A stretch of 64,000 bases of DNA from Takakia lepidozioides (GCA_030704615.1 CM060733.1:50468001-50532000); one strand, 5' to 3'. Shown: positions 22,101 to 33,677, numbered from the stretch's first letter. The notes: generated by a model from the letters alone, not told the origin. Translations and numbers: made by a program.

Positions 22101-22366
22101 GCCCAGTTTGCACTAGAAAATTGCCTAAGGAAAGGGCACGTCCAATACCATCGTGGCAGTGAAAGGGATAGTACCTGCTCCTCAACAATGCCAATGTCGG
22201 TTATTTTGTTGATCGTATGTTTGCCTACACCAGCCCCTTGTCGCACTCTGTAGTAGCTGTGTGATGGACCAACATGTTTCTCTTCCAGCTCCTCTTCGTG
22301 AGATGGAGCAACTACCACCATTGAATCACCCAACTTTCTTCTCCTTCCACACCTTCTATCTTCCAT
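19112..22366 (-). CDS. ORC2: Origin recognition complex subunit 2, six exons, 383 aa, complete
   Basis: Exons in transcript order are 22366-22175, 21759-21653, 20944-20812, 20618-20327, 19826-19599 and 19311-19112. All five junctions are GT-AG and all phases match. The product has plant ORC2 landmarks in order: an N-terminal region ending [11 protein letters not shown]; a AAA-like core with [19 protein letters not shown] and [44 protein letters not shown]; and a C-terminal winged helix with [17 protein letters not shown] and DGQDCLHIP. Its 383 aa is close to Arabidopsis ORC2 (about 363 aa). ORC2 is a nuclear subunit of the complex that marks replication origins and loads MCM. Intron 2 holds a LINE fragment in the same orientation. 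The gene is divergent from the WD40 gene and shares its E2F-site promoter. No defect is seen. Confidence 0.93.
21083..21420 (-). repeat. Diverged LINE 3' fragment in ORC2 intron 2
   Basis: The minus strand reads [18 protein letters not shown] and then LINE 3' UTR sequence down to the shared ATGAGTACATTCT end. It matches the LINE at 1700-2025 but is clearly more diverged, so it is an older insertion. It lies between ORC2 exons 2 and 3 and should be spliced out. The upper limit is approximate; weak similarity may extend to 21520. Confidence 0.8.
21828..22018 (+). other. Possible terminal exon of an unidentified gene, antisense inside ORC2 intron 1
   Basis: A strong plus-strand acceptor (pyrimidine tract ending CACTTTCAG at 21827) is followed by an open frame that looks protein-coding: Arg/Glu/Leu-rich, including [18 protein letters not shown] and [14 protein letters not shown], then a stop at 22016-22018. 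It lies entirely inside ORC2 intron 1 on the other strand. No upstream exon was found. It could be a captured exon or a chance frame. I do not recognise the family. Confidence 0.3.
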
Positions 22367-22588
22367 TGAGAGCTCTAATAAACCCTACCACCAAGCTTTA
22401 AACAGACGCCCTACACCATGACCGACTGCGGCAAAGATTGTTAATCCTCCATAGTTTCGGATCCTGATCCTTACAGCACTACAACTCCACAGAGGCAGAC
22501 GAATGTTGTGAAAGCAGCGATCCATGTAGTTATTGCGTCTGGAATAACAACAACCACGTGTGAGGGTGGAGTAGTTGCTTAGCACAGG

Positions 22589-22619
22589 TTTGGCGCCAAG
22601 TTTCTCGAATTTTCCCGCC
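22589..22619. promoter_or_regulatory. Two E2F-type sites in the ORC2/WD40 divergent promoter
   Basis: TTTGGCGCCAAG (22589-22600) is a palindromic E2F-like site and TTTCCCGCC (22611-22619) matches the canonical E2F motif. They lie about 225-255 bp upstream of the ORC2 ATG and about 430 bp upstream of the WD40 ATG. Plant ORC genes are known E2F targets at G1/S, so the sites fit the neighbour. Confidence 0.7.
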
Positions 22620-22962
22620 CTTCTCACATCCTCCCATGTTCGAATTGCAGCACTCTGGGTGTGTCGGTGCAGCATTCCTGCATGAATTTGTTCAGAAGAA
22701 TGGTTTGTAGTGTTGTTCTGATCTTTTGTTCTTTGGTTTCAACCTCATGGGCTTCGTAGCTCTCCGTGGACGGTGTGAAGTGTTTCGCTGTCGAACACAC
22801 TGACCGAGTGATGATATTTTTAGTGCTTGGAGGCAAGGGTTCATTGATCTGAGTTTATCGATGGGTTCCAGTCTGTTTGTTTAAACGTTTTAGCTGAATA
22901 TCACTGCACACAAACGATGATATTCGAGCAGGCTGCTCAAGCAGTTCTTCGAACTTGGCCCT

Positions 22963-22973
22963 ATATATAAATA
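22963..22973 (+). promoter_or_regulatory. TATA box of the WD40 gene
   Basis: TATATATAAAT lies 76-86 bp upstream of the ATG at 23049, so transcription would start about 50 bp before the ATG. The site reads toward the WD40 gene, about 600 bp from ORC2. Confidence 0.6.
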
Positions 22974-23048
22974 GGGAACGAGCCCCGCAGATGTGTAACA
23001 GGAAGTTCCATTGAAGTGTAGAGTTCACAGACCGAGGAATCGGCTGTC

Positions 23049-26000
23049 ATGTCTGATCGCGAGGGCATGGCAGGGGAACCGGCTATGATGGAGAGCAAAA
23101 AAAGGTCTGCACAATTGGTTGCTGGTATAGAACCGAGCGGCAAGCTTGCAAGGGTGAATGGCAATTCTTCGGCAGGGTTGGAGCCGATCGGGTGTGTTCA
23201 GGCAGATGCCGTCATAGTGGAAGTGGACAGCAAGAGAATCGATGCTAAGGGGGGTGTTCCTGAGGTGACACGTCAAGATATTGCATCAGCTCATCTGATT
23301 GGCGTCTCTCTGGGTAGCGAATGTGCCACAATTCCGTCCCAGGCAAGTATTCTGTCATAGTGCACCACAGTGCTTGGGACACAGAGGGGAGAAAAGTGTC
23401 CCTAAAAGTCTCGGAGTTGAAACTGTGACGTAAGAGTGAGCTAGGTCTGTTGATCTCAACTCCTCATCTTAAGCTTGGAAAACATTGAGTAATTAGATTC
23501 CGGCACACATCAGACTCAATCCAGGAAAACCTCGTGGTTGGAATGCCTGCTGTTCAATGAAACCCACTCATTAACATTAGGCCTTCCCAGGGTATGGATT
23601 TCTTGTGCTGCTACCCGAAGTAGGCTTTGTGGGTTGGTTTCAAATCCTTCACCATTACATGTGGTTGGCATTCTACTTCCAGCCATCAGCTTCATAGAAA
23701 CATGGTCGGTGGTCTGTGCTCGTATCTCCTATTTCGGGGACATTGCCTTCTCAAGTATGTACCCTAGGGAACTTCCAAGTCATTAAGACAAGAATGCGAA
23801 TTTTAGCATGGTATTATAACTGCTCACCTAACAGGATCAGTAGCATGATGGGTCTGGAAGCTCCTGTGTTCCAATGGCTCTAACCGACTTTGACTTATCA
23901 TAGTGTCTCTGTGTATGCCTGGCCAACTCGGTGAATTAATAGCAGTGAAGAAAGTCAATGATTTTAACCTCTGCTGGAGCTTATAGCGATGCTGGTTGAG
24001 TGCAGACTGAGTTTAGATTGGAAGGATTTTCTCAATTCAAATGGTAACCTTGATGCTCTTTGCAGAGACCCAGCCCAATATCCCAAGTAACATCCATATG
24101 TGGTGACTCATGCTCCACAGTAAATGAGAAAAGTTCACTTGTTTCAGACATGTCTGAAGGATACACAATGGTTTTGGACAGCACCACCAGCAGCGTTTTA
24201 ACTCCTGTTGTGAAAGACTGTGAATCTGCTCCTATCGTTCCAATGAATCAATGCAAAGTTGAAGGACTGTCAGGCAGAGTTACACTACCAAAACTGCCTA
24301 TTTCCAGTGACAAGACTGAAACAAGTCTTCCTTTTACTGCTAAGAGTTCATCTCTGATAGCACAGCCCCATAGCCTCCCAATGGAATCACTAAAAGTTGG
24401 AAAGGTCGAAGATGTTGGTGACACCAGTGCATGGACTAAAATCAAGAGCGGGAATGGGCGGAGGGTGCCAGCCCCCTCACATCCTCCAGAGGCTGAACTG
24501 ACTGACTATGAGAGAGAGAGGGCTGAAAACATCCGGCGCAATGAACTTTTCCTTGAGAAACTCGGTATCTCAATGGCAAAAGAAAGCATTGCATGTCCTG
24601 TTGGTGCCCGTGGCCGTCCAAGAGGGCCCAAGTCTAAAGCCCCACCTGCAACAACTATGCCCCTTCGTAGAAGCATGCGGGGGCGGCCCCCAGCGGAAGT
24701 GTCTTCTGAGCAACAGGCAGCCAGTGACACTCCAGAGCAGGAGGTATCTAAGGATGGGCTTAAGGAAGAGGCTGATGAGGTTTCATTTGATGATTCGTCA
24801 GTTGTCAAGTACAAGTACGGAGGCACCCTTGGCACTAACCTTTGTGGAGGGAGCCCAATGGATGGATTGGAGATTGGAAGGTTCCATCCCATGCCTGAGG
24901 AGCTTGTAGACCCCAATCTGACAAGGATCTACACCATGGACCTGGCAACCATGAATGGGGGTAATGTTGGTTTGCTGGCAGCAGGTGGGCATAAGGGTCG
25001 TATTGCTGTTTTTGGGACCAGTGCTGAATGGACTTTGTGGGCCAGACATAATGGCGAGATTGAGAAGTTTGAAGCAGCTCATTCGAGTGTCACAGGCAGT
25101 GAGGGAAGCTTTGCAGATACTGTGCAGCCTTTGTTAACCTGGAAAGGCAGTAGTGGCTGGATTTCACAAGTCCAGTTTCTTTCCAAACAGCGAGAGGTTA
25201 TCATCTGAAACTTCAAGGGTTAAATATTGTGGCAGGAGTAATGGATAAGGGGAAGCAAGAGTGGCAGGACTGAGGAGGGATATAGAAAAGTGAGGAGGGA
25301 AAATGACATAAAATTATTTCCATGTACAGTGCAGCCATACTTCAAACCTATTAGTTGCCTAGACATAAGAAACCTGTAGCAACAAGCTCCGTGCCACAGC
25401 TGTGAGAGTATGGTGTTCATACTGAATTTCACAATAGTGAGCTAATCAGGAGTGAGTCTCTTGCAGTGAGTCACCGGTGTGAGAGGTGAATATTCTGGAG
25501 ATAAGGATAAGTAGGTGCTTCAGAGGCTCTGAAGCCAGGATAGAAGTAGAAGTCCAGATATCCAACAATCACAAAGAGGTAGGATATTGTTCTGCATTTC
25601 TTTGAGACTTCTGATACATAGCTCAATCAGATGCAAATGCCTTGATATACTAACCCGTGCAACCATATTTGCGCTCAGGACACCACACTGCTACTTTCCA
25701 GCTCAAACGATGGGAGTGTGGTCCTATGGGACCTCAATAAACAGCAGCCACCCCAAATATCTAGAGGGGTCCGGCACAACATGCATGAAGGCGGGAGGCC
25801 TCGCAGTGTTACAGAGACCCACTCCCTCCATTGCAATGGCATCTTCTCAATGCATGAACTGGAGCTCCAAATTGCTACAGGCTCCAAGGACTGCTCAGTT
25901 GCTTGTAGTGTGGTTACACAGACTGCGATTTCCAGAGAGAGGGTCATTGAAGGTCATCACACGGGGGCTGTAAGGGGGGTACGCTTCAGGTTTGTACCAG

Positions 26001-26916
26001 ATCTCAAAGTGCTTATTGTCTTCTACTTCTTGCCTTCTCTCTCTCTATGAGCTTTCCGCAGACGTTATGAAGCACCATTTCATTTCATTTCTCCATGTGT
26101 GGGTAATTTTGGGTGAGAAGTAGGCATTGAGTAATTTCGAACCTTGATATTAATCTTGTCATGGAAAAATAAATTGGACATGTTCTTGTTTTTGTAAGGG
26201 GGAAGAAATGGATGCAGTTCTGGTGTCTGGAACCCTCATACTTAACATATAGTCATCAGGAGACTGGTCAGACTCACTGCGGCCTCTGCTTGAAGCAGTT
26301 GCCCTATGGGTGCTGACTTTGGTCAGTTAGTGGATAACCCAGAAATGGTTACCACCACTTATATGCTGTGTGATACAAGATATTCATATTTAAGTGGTGT
26401 TACTCTTCTTGCAGGGAGCGAAACATTCTTGCTGATTGTGGTGCTGATGGGCGGATCTGCATCCTAGATCTGCGTCTGCCTTCCCCATGCTCCCTAACCA
26501 TTGCTGGCACACATACAACGGCAATTAATGTGGTTGAATGGAACCCTAGCCAAGAGAGCTTGATCCTGTCAGCAAGTAATGATCCCCAGCTCTATGTGCA
26601 TGACATTCGCAACCCTGTCACTCCCCTTCACAAACTGGTGGGTCACTGTAAATCACAGCTGCGCCGATGCTCTCATATTTATAGGCCTGCTTTTGCTGGG
26701 GTTGGAAGGGTGGTTGCAACTCCTGGAGAGGGGTCCAACCAGATCTCCCTCTACTCCATGACCACTGGCAAGCCTATCAGCAGGGGCAATGTAGGATATG
26801 ATGCGAACATGGTCATGGGAACCAACAGCCTCTCGGGCTCACGCTCCGAGCTGTGGGCAGCAGGAAAACACATTGTAAAGTATGCTCCAGTGTGGCAGCC
26901 AATAGCAAACACATGA
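23049..26916 (+). CDS. WDR76/CMR1-like WD40-repeat protein, four exons, 745 aa
   Basis: Exons are 23049-23342, 24066-25196, 25679-25989 and 26415-26916; all phases match. Intron 1 uses a GC donor (CCCAG|GCAAGT); a GT alternative nearby is out of phase. The N-terminal third is low complexity. Next comes TDYERERAENIRRNELFLEK, the block typical of WDR76/CMR1 proteins, then AT-hook-like RGRPRGP and RRSMRGRPP. The C-terminal half holds WD repeats (SNDGSVVLWDL, HTGAVRGVRFR, DCGADGRICILDLR, SASNDPQLYVHDIR). Family members bind DNA or chromatin and act in DNA-damage responses or as CUL4-DDB1 substrate receptors; that role is inferred. DDB2 is a close alternative. The gene is divergent from ORC2 with two E2F sites between them. 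Confidence 0.8.
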
Positions 26917-27400
26917 ATTTGCAATGCTTTCTCTTGATCTGTAAAAATGCCAGGGATTCTTTTCTCAACAGCTGAAAAACTTAACTTCAACAGAACTCAA
27001 CTTTTGTCAGTTCTTGATCTGCTCTTGCCACAATTAGTAAGCCCATCTTCAGTGGAAATCTGACACCAACTGTTTTGCTAAGTAATAGAAGCAACTGAAG
27101 ATGGGTCAATGGTGCAAAACGTTAGCCTGAAAACTGCAAGCAGACCTGTGTTGTGACTTACTGTTGAGGGGCATCTGGTACTGTCCTTTGCAATTGATCT
27201 TCTCCTCATCACGTGGCTCGCTTTACGGTGCTACATTCCTTCTTATTAGGGAGCTTACTGGAAGAGGAAGGAGAATCGTAACCCTAAGCTGGTCTTGGGG
27301 TGGAGATGGAATTTGCTTAGGCTAATCCTCTCTAGAGTGGGCATCAGCTCGTCGTCCCCGCGTGTGAGGAGGGCTAAACAAGCAGCTCGACGAGTCCTCT
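26917..27400 (+). other. 3' flank of the WD40 gene
   Basis: Probable 3' UTR followed by AT-rich intergenic sequence. Nothing else is recognised before the integrase relic. Confidence 0.4.
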
Positions 27401-28115
27401 ACAACTGACACTTCCATGTGGTGGTTGATGGTGTGCTGTTCAAATTAAGGTATCCAAGGAGTACCTCGTAGCCTTATGGAAGTGCCACTGAAGAGCTCCT
27501 CACTAACCTCTTTGCACTGTATCATGACTCCAATATGCTGGTCATTTTGGTTTCAAGAAGATAGTAGCCCGTGTTTGGAGAGAAATTTTATTGGAAAGGT
27601 ATGCGTAAGGTCTATATAGCTACCTATATCTCCTCGTTGCGTGAGCTGCAATGGAAAGGCTGGGCGCCAGTGGTTCTCAAGCTTCAGTCCATTCTTGTCA
27701 CCTATGTCTTTGCTAGAGTAGGTATGGATCTCGTCGGACCTTTGAGTCCCACGTTGAAGGGCCACAGCTATATTATAAATGTGGTTATGGATTATCTGAG
27801 GTCCAACATCTGATCTCAAAGGGTAGTGATGGATTTGTATGTCACTAAGTTGCAGGCATCACTCATGTCTCTTGGACGAGGCTAAGTATAACGTTTCCAA
27901 AGCTCAACTAACCCAGGCTAAACAGAGAGAGTTGTCTATTCTTCCACATTTGTTGTAGGCCAGACCATTTGTGTCAAGGTCCAAGATAATGCGATTGAGT
28001 CCAAAGCCAAAACTCGTATTGAAGGCCCTTATTTGATCCGAACACCATTCAATAAGAAGATCTCTGAGGACGTACCTGTCATTGACCTCTTGCACTCAAG
28101 GCTACAGTTCAATTG
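27400..28115 (+). pseudogene. Ty3/gypsy integrase relic
   Basis: Scattered plus-strand pieces in several frames resemble a gypsy integrase: an H2C2-region start (VVDGVLFKLRYP, about 27420-27450), VGMDLVGPLSPTLKGHSYII, matching the integrase core entry (about 27720-27780), and a C-terminal part with KTRIEGPYLIR ending in a stop near 28115. The catalytic core is mostly missing. Its orientation is opposite to the 10-18 kb element and its sequence differs, so it is a separate, older insertion. Confidence 0.6.
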
Positions 28116-28503
28116 AATGTAGAAGGGAGGAAGGTGGAGATGTCTCCCAAGAAGAAGACTCGTGGCTGATTGTTCAAAGACTTGAAGGCCATGTGACTAT
28201 TGTTTGCTCAGTTTGTGTAGCAGTAGTATACATTGTTGCTTTCTCTTTTGCTGTAGATGTATTAGATTGTTTTAAGAACTGGCCATTTTGTAAGGATTGG
28301 GATTTTTCTTGCACCATAGGTTTTTTAATCCCAGTCCAGGCAGGCTGAAGGTGGGGCATCTTGCAGCTCCCGTTGTGGTCACATTTTCACCTCATTTGAT
28401 GCCCTCTCCCCTTTTGTTCTTGTTATTCTTCTTTCTTTTGGTTTCAGTTCAGTTGTAACCTACGTAGACAGAGTCATGGTTTGTGAAGGGGCCTATGGAA
28501 GGG
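28116..28503. other. Intergenic, nothing recognised
   Basis: AT- and T-rich sequence between the integrase relic and the hAT-like element. No ORF or repeat is supported. Confidence 0.4.
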
Positions 28504-28727
28504 GTTTGCACCAGTTGTTGGACCGGTATATAGGGCCTGGCCGGGTATCAACTAGGGTATCAACCAGGGTATGAAATAACCGACCCGGCTGGTATTGGCT
28601 GTTGTAATACTAGGGTTAATAACCGAACCGCCTGGTATTGACAATCCCAATACCTAGGTCAATACCCTACATAGGCTGGTATTGACAAAGGCAATACCCA
28701 TATTATGGGCAAAAACAAGGACTATAC

Positions 28728-29482
28728 TAGTGTTGGGCGGTTCTCTGGTTTTGGGTGAAAGAACCGCCGGTTCGGGAGGGGGGTATATACCACCTTAACC
28801 TCAGGTATTAAAATTTCAAATACCCTAGTCAAGATTGAAGGCGGATACCAAAATCTATTTTACCGTGAACTTCACCGAACCGGGGGTTCTCTAATAGCTA
28901 TTATCCATAAGAACCTGACATATGTGTTGGAATGAGAGGGGAGGATAAGGGTAACTGCACCCGACACATACCCTGGGTATAAGGGCGGTTATCTAGGGTT
29001 AGCATGGCAGCCTGGGGAAGAAGAAGAGTATTAAAAATGCTAGAACTGAATGCCAATAGGCCAACATTGATAATCTAGAGGAAGATCAATGTTAGTTGTG
29101 CCAGAAAATGACCTTAATTATTGACTAATCTTTACTATTGACAATTGTGGCCGGGTTGGATTTTTTCTCATACATGCACATTTTATTAATTCTGTCCATA
29201 ACAAGTTTTGAATTCAGAACCGGGAGGGAACCTAGTCATCTCTCGGTTCTCTATACGGTTCTCTACCCATATACCCGAGCACCGAATTTGGCAAATAATT
29301 GCATTAAAGAACCGGTATAAAACATACCAGTGAAAATGTAACTAAGAGTTATACCCTGCACCACAGGTTCTCTAACTCTCCATATTTATAAAAACCCGGC
29401 CCCGCAGGTTCTCTATTTACCTTCCAGAAGATAGAACCTACCCTGCAGGTTCTACCCAAAACCACATAACCGCCCAACTCTC
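28728..29482. mobile_element. 755-bp hAT-type MITE nested in the larger element
   Basis: The left end TAGTGTTGGGCGGTT and the inverted right end GAGAGTTGGGCGGTT continue as about 28 bp of imperfect inverted repeat (both reach TGGTTTTGGGT). A perfect 8-bp duplication GACTATAC flanks it (28720-28727, 29483-29490). No coding sequence is present. GGTTCTCT/AGAACC words are frequent inside. It inserted into the larger element and so is younger than it. Confidence 0.85.
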
Positions 29483-29490
29483 GACTATAC

Positions 29491-30423
29491 ACATGGTTTA
29501 GTATCTAGATATGAAGTTGGGGCTGGTGCACAAGTCGGGGATTTACTTCATAATTCACGCTTTGAAACCATGTAACAGACTACAATTTTTGATGGGTTGT
29601 CCTCTCCCCCTTGAGGACTCCGATAGGGTCTCCCATGCCTCATCTTATCCGTCTAGTGATGCCTCTTCGTTATTGAGTTGGCGGTTGCCACTCGCGTTGG
29701 GGCCAAGTGGTATGGACCTTTCATCTCACTTCGGCAGGGAGGATCTTACTAATTAACTGCCGCTGCTACCGGATGTTTCTTTCCCCCCGAAACGAGGAAT
29801 CGGAAACTTGTCCACGTTATCCAATGGGGGGGCGCTGTGGTGAGTTCCGAGCCTAGGTGGCGTATCCTGCTATGTGAGTTTTCGTACCTATTGAGCCCTT
29901 CATGCTCTTTGGGAGCCTTCCTACTCTTTGGTTGGGTCCTTTTCTCGGCGAGCCCTAGGGGAATTCCTCCTGGGAGGGATAGCGGAGACAGGTTAGTTAA
30001 GATTTCTATCCATGGATGAATTGCCTTGTCGCTAGTTGGCACGTTTACCGGCTTAGGTCCCGACCCGCATCTCAGAGGCGCCCCCATTACCAAGGACGGT
30101 ACCGTTGGCGAACTTTTAACTCGTTACCGAGGAGGTGCTCGTTTGCCAGCTTTGGTCTTTGTACTTTCAGGGCCGCGCTCCCCTGGTACAATAGTTGACT
30201 AGTTCCGTTATCCGATGTTTACCTCGTGACCGAGAGAGTTGTTCGTTTATCATGTGTTTGTCCTTGTGACTAGGGGTCGTGCCCTCTCGGGACCTCTCCC
30301 TGACTTGCGTTTCCTAAGCTTTCAACCCTTGTGCTTTCGAACCCGACTGAAAAACTTGCCCTCACGGTTTTAGGATGAACAGTCCAAAGAACGCGAGGTG
30401 GGAGACCCAATTCATGTTTTCCC
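29491..30423. other. Unassigned interior of the hAT-like element
   Basis: About 0.9 kb after the nested MITE with only short open frames and no recognised domain or repeat. Confidence 0.4.
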
Positions 30424-30640
30424 GGGCCGTGCTAAGTCAAGCTCAACAGATTCCTTCAGGGCTGCCCATTCCCTCTAGCTCATTGTGGGGTTGTTTGGCG
30501 GGCCGTGTTAGGTCAAGCTCTACAGTTTCCTGCAGGGTTGCCCAATCCCTGCTTTTTATGGGGTTGTCCGACGGGCCGTGAAAGGTCAAGCTCAGCAGTC
30601 TCCTCCAAGGTTGCCCATTCCCGAGGGCAGCAAAGGCGTG
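30424..30640 (+). repeat. Three tandem 73-76 bp units
   Basis: Units starting GGGCCGTG at 30424, 30500 and 30573 each continue with AAGCTC..CAG and TGCCCATTCC/TGGGGTTGT blocks. A related single unit lies at about 32290-32370. All are inside the hAT-like element. No coding function is seen. Confidence 0.75.
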
Positions 30641-32275
30641 AGCAGAACCCGTGAGCAGATTCCCTATCCGCGAACAGATTCTCCCAAGCGTGAGCAGATT
30701 GTAAGCGTGAGCAGATTATTGATGCGGACCCTAAAAGCGAGGGAACAAATGGGCCTATTGCCGTGGACACAAACTCCACTGCAACAACACAATCTCCTCT
30801 CCATTGGACCGAAGACAGACAAGCTCCATGACGACAATGTGGCACGAATGTGCGATGAAAAACTAACGGATGAATGTATATATGATGAACGTAAAAGGGA
30901 ATGGATGAACATTGGATGAACGTTGGATGAGTGTCGGATGAATAATTGCCCAGATGAATGAACAATGGATAACTGCAACAACATGTATCCTTACCGATGA
31001 GCATGTGCATAGGGTCATGTGTTGTTGAGTTTAAATAAGTGTATTTTAATTTGGTAGAAGCTTAATTCCAGCCCAGAAGCCAGATCAAGCTCGCGTCGAC
31101 GCCACCTTCATCTGACACATTCAGGAGGGTAAAAACAAAAAATAATAAAAATGTTTTTTTTTAAAAAAAAATTTGGAAAACTTGCAAATGAACCCAACCC
31201 CTTCTTTGCAAGCAAAAGACCTGGCGTTTACCTAGCTTGGATTTCTGGTCACTTCGAAGAATGACATGACAACGATTCATAAGTTATATGGTCCAAGCAA
31301 TTTCTAGATGTCATTCACCCCAAATAGCACACCAGAAGACCAGCCAAATTAAGGTGTCGTTGACGACACCTTAATCTGGCACATTCGGGGATAAAATAAA
31401 AATAAAATAATTTTTTTTTTTTTTTTTTTTTGTTTTTTGGAAAACTTGCAAATGAACCCAACCCCTGCTTTGCAGAAGACCAGCGACACCTTAATCTGGC
31501 ACATTCAGGGAAAAATAAAAATAAAAATAAAATTTGGAAACTTGCAAACGAACCCAACCCCTGCTTTGCAAGCAAAAGACCTGGCGTTTATCCAGCATGG
31601 ATTTCTGGTCACATGGAAAAAGGACATGACAACGAATCATAAGTTATGTAGTCCGAGCAATTTGTAGATGTTATTCACCCCAAATAGCACACCAGAAGAC
31701 GTTACAGATGTCATGTTATGTGGAGGCTGCAGCTTGTGAATTTAGTCTCATCTCTTCTCCCCCTCCTGTGCAGAGTAGGGCTAGTGTCTCCATAGACAGT
31801 TCTGCCTTCGTTTTGGATTCCGACTCCAGTAGCAATGGATATTCTTCGTCGGAATAAGTCGGCTGTTTTCAAACAATTTATATTAAAGCACCAAACGGCC
31901 TCTCCACCTTCTTTGCAATTGAGTATCAGCATCTCTCTCGACTTAGGATACCTAGTGAAATGACAACCACAACCCTCTGCGGTTAGCAGAGGTTCACTCT
32001 GGAGCTCGGGGGATTTGGCAACCACTACTCAAAAATGCTTTTTAATTTTGCATTCAACCACAAACTACATTCATCCATGTGCCATTCGTCCAACATACAT
32101 TCATCGCCCATTCATCCATCATTCATCCGTCATTCATCCATAACGATGAATTGGTATGCATGTTATACTGACTACCCGCAATAATAGGTCCTCTAAGCTG
32201 AATAGGTGTCCGCGATTATAGGTGAGCATATCCAGAAGCATGCGCAGAATTCTGCTCAAGGAATTTTCTGCTCAC
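30640..32275. repeat. Segment bounded by inverted GTGAGCAGA and GGATGAA(T/C) repeats, foldback-like
   Basis: Short GTGAGCAGATT words at 30640-30720 and GGATGAAC/T words at 30890-30960 reappear in reverse orientation as TTCATCC words (32070-32150) and TTCTGCTCAC (about 32267). The arrangement resembles a degenerate foldback element or inverted array within the hAT-like element. No target duplication was found. Confidence 0.35.
31140..31705 (+). repeat. Direct duplication of about 175 bp with A/T tracts
   Basis: The segment 31170-31345 (AAACTTGCAAATGAACCCAA through AGCACACCAGAAGAC) is repeated at 31535-31705, with a third partial copy at 31437-31500. Long A and T runs separate the copies. No gene is recognised. 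Confidence 0.8.
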
Positions 32276-32370
32276 GGTTTAGCAATCTCCCCCATTCCCT
32301 ATTTTTTATGGGGTTGTCCGACGAGCTGTGATGACTCAAGCTCAGCATATTCTTGGGGAGTTGCCCCGTC

Positions 32371-33040
32371 CCTTTATCGCCCCGTCTTCTTTACCTCATC
32401 CTTTGGGCTTCTTTGGGTGTCATGTTTTGGTGGGTCCGGCCTTGCTGGAATTCGGGGTTAGTAGGTCTTAGTGTTCGACAAAGAAAGGGAGAGAGGGGGA
32501 TGCATCCATGGTTTTTGCAATGAAAACGAGTGATTTCCGTGACTTCTGCAATGAAAACAAGTCATTTTACTGCATTAGTGTGAGGGTGGATCCTCCATGA
32601 AAAATGTCTTGTCTAGTCCTTCCGTAATCGGGCCTCTTCCCTAACTAGCTGGTCCCTGGCTATCCAAGTAAGAGTCAAGGGCACATCCAGCCCCAAGGGC
32701 CCGCCACTATTTTTCATTTTTTAGCACATGTCGGTAGGCCAATGTTGACTTGGCATTGACAACCTAGTGCTAATTTTAAAGATGGCCGGATGATGTGTGC
32801 AAGGTTGTTGAGCAAGGGATCACGGATTTCTTTTTGTCCGAAAACAATACGATTGATGAATATGAAGACCTCATTGCAGATACTGGCATGTTTGACAATG
32901 AGGCTTGCAATCAGTTTTCTTTTAACAAAGCTCACTTCATTTTGCGTACTAAAATCTGCAACATTATTCTATAATGCAAAGTTTGAATATTTAATTTCTT
33001 TGTGAAACCGAATATGCCTCTAAATTAAATGCATATTAAT
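32371..33040. other. Unassigned interior of the hAT-like element, right part
   Basis: No coding or RNA feature is recognised. The sequence becomes AT-rich toward the right terminus, where the subterminal GGCTGGTATT words begin. Confidence 0.4.
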
Positions 33041-33677
33041 GATTTGGTGGTTATTTTAATTTTAATTTTAATTATTCATATCCGGGTTGATAACGGCTGG
33101 TATTATGATTGGAAGACCCATCCTATTGATATCTGTCCACAAATCAAAAATCATACTACTATTGAAAACTGACGGATATTAAAATTAAGTGAATATTCCA
33201 ATACTATGGAACCGGCTGGTATTGAAAAATAATTTTTCTTCAATATCAGGACCCAGTTGGTATTAAAAAAAATAACACCCACCCAACACTGGTTTGCACG
33301 GCGCTTCGCAATTGTGCAACCAAGCAAGAAACAACAATGTCTGAGGAAAATGTGAGTTGTCATGGATGTAGTGCGGGAGTGCGACATGCGACAGAAGAAA
33401 AAACAAACACATGTATTGTTTAGAAGCGTAATGCAATGCCAAACCGTAAGAGGCACGATTCCAATTCGTGACATCAATGTAGAGAGAGATCAAGGCGGGA
33501 ACATCCGCCGTTTATTTTGCAAGTTGAATTTTGATTTTTGAATTTCGGAACTCATGTATTCTTAGGCATGTCATGTATGGCTTTAAGGAGAATTCAGAGG
33601 ATGCATGGGTATGAGCATGCATGGGTGGGCATATTGGGCACCAATATTCATGTCTGTTTATGTATTGATGTATTTCA

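Larger units (their letters stand above)
28512..33291. mobile_element. 4.78-kb hAT-like element with 8-bp target duplication
   Basis: The ends are CAGTTGTTGG on the left and CCCAACACTG on the right (inverted: CAGTGTTGGG), flanked by a perfect 8-bp direct duplication GTTTGCAC (28504-28511 and 33292-33299). Eight-base duplications and CAGTG-type short inverted ends are hallmarks of hAT transposons. Subterminal GGCTGGTATT(G/A) words recur near both ends (about 28585, 28628, 28674, 33083, 33211, 33250), as expected for transposase-binding repeats. No hAT transposase ORF was found inside; instead there is a nested MITE and several internal repeats. The element looks non-autonomous. Confidence 0.7.
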
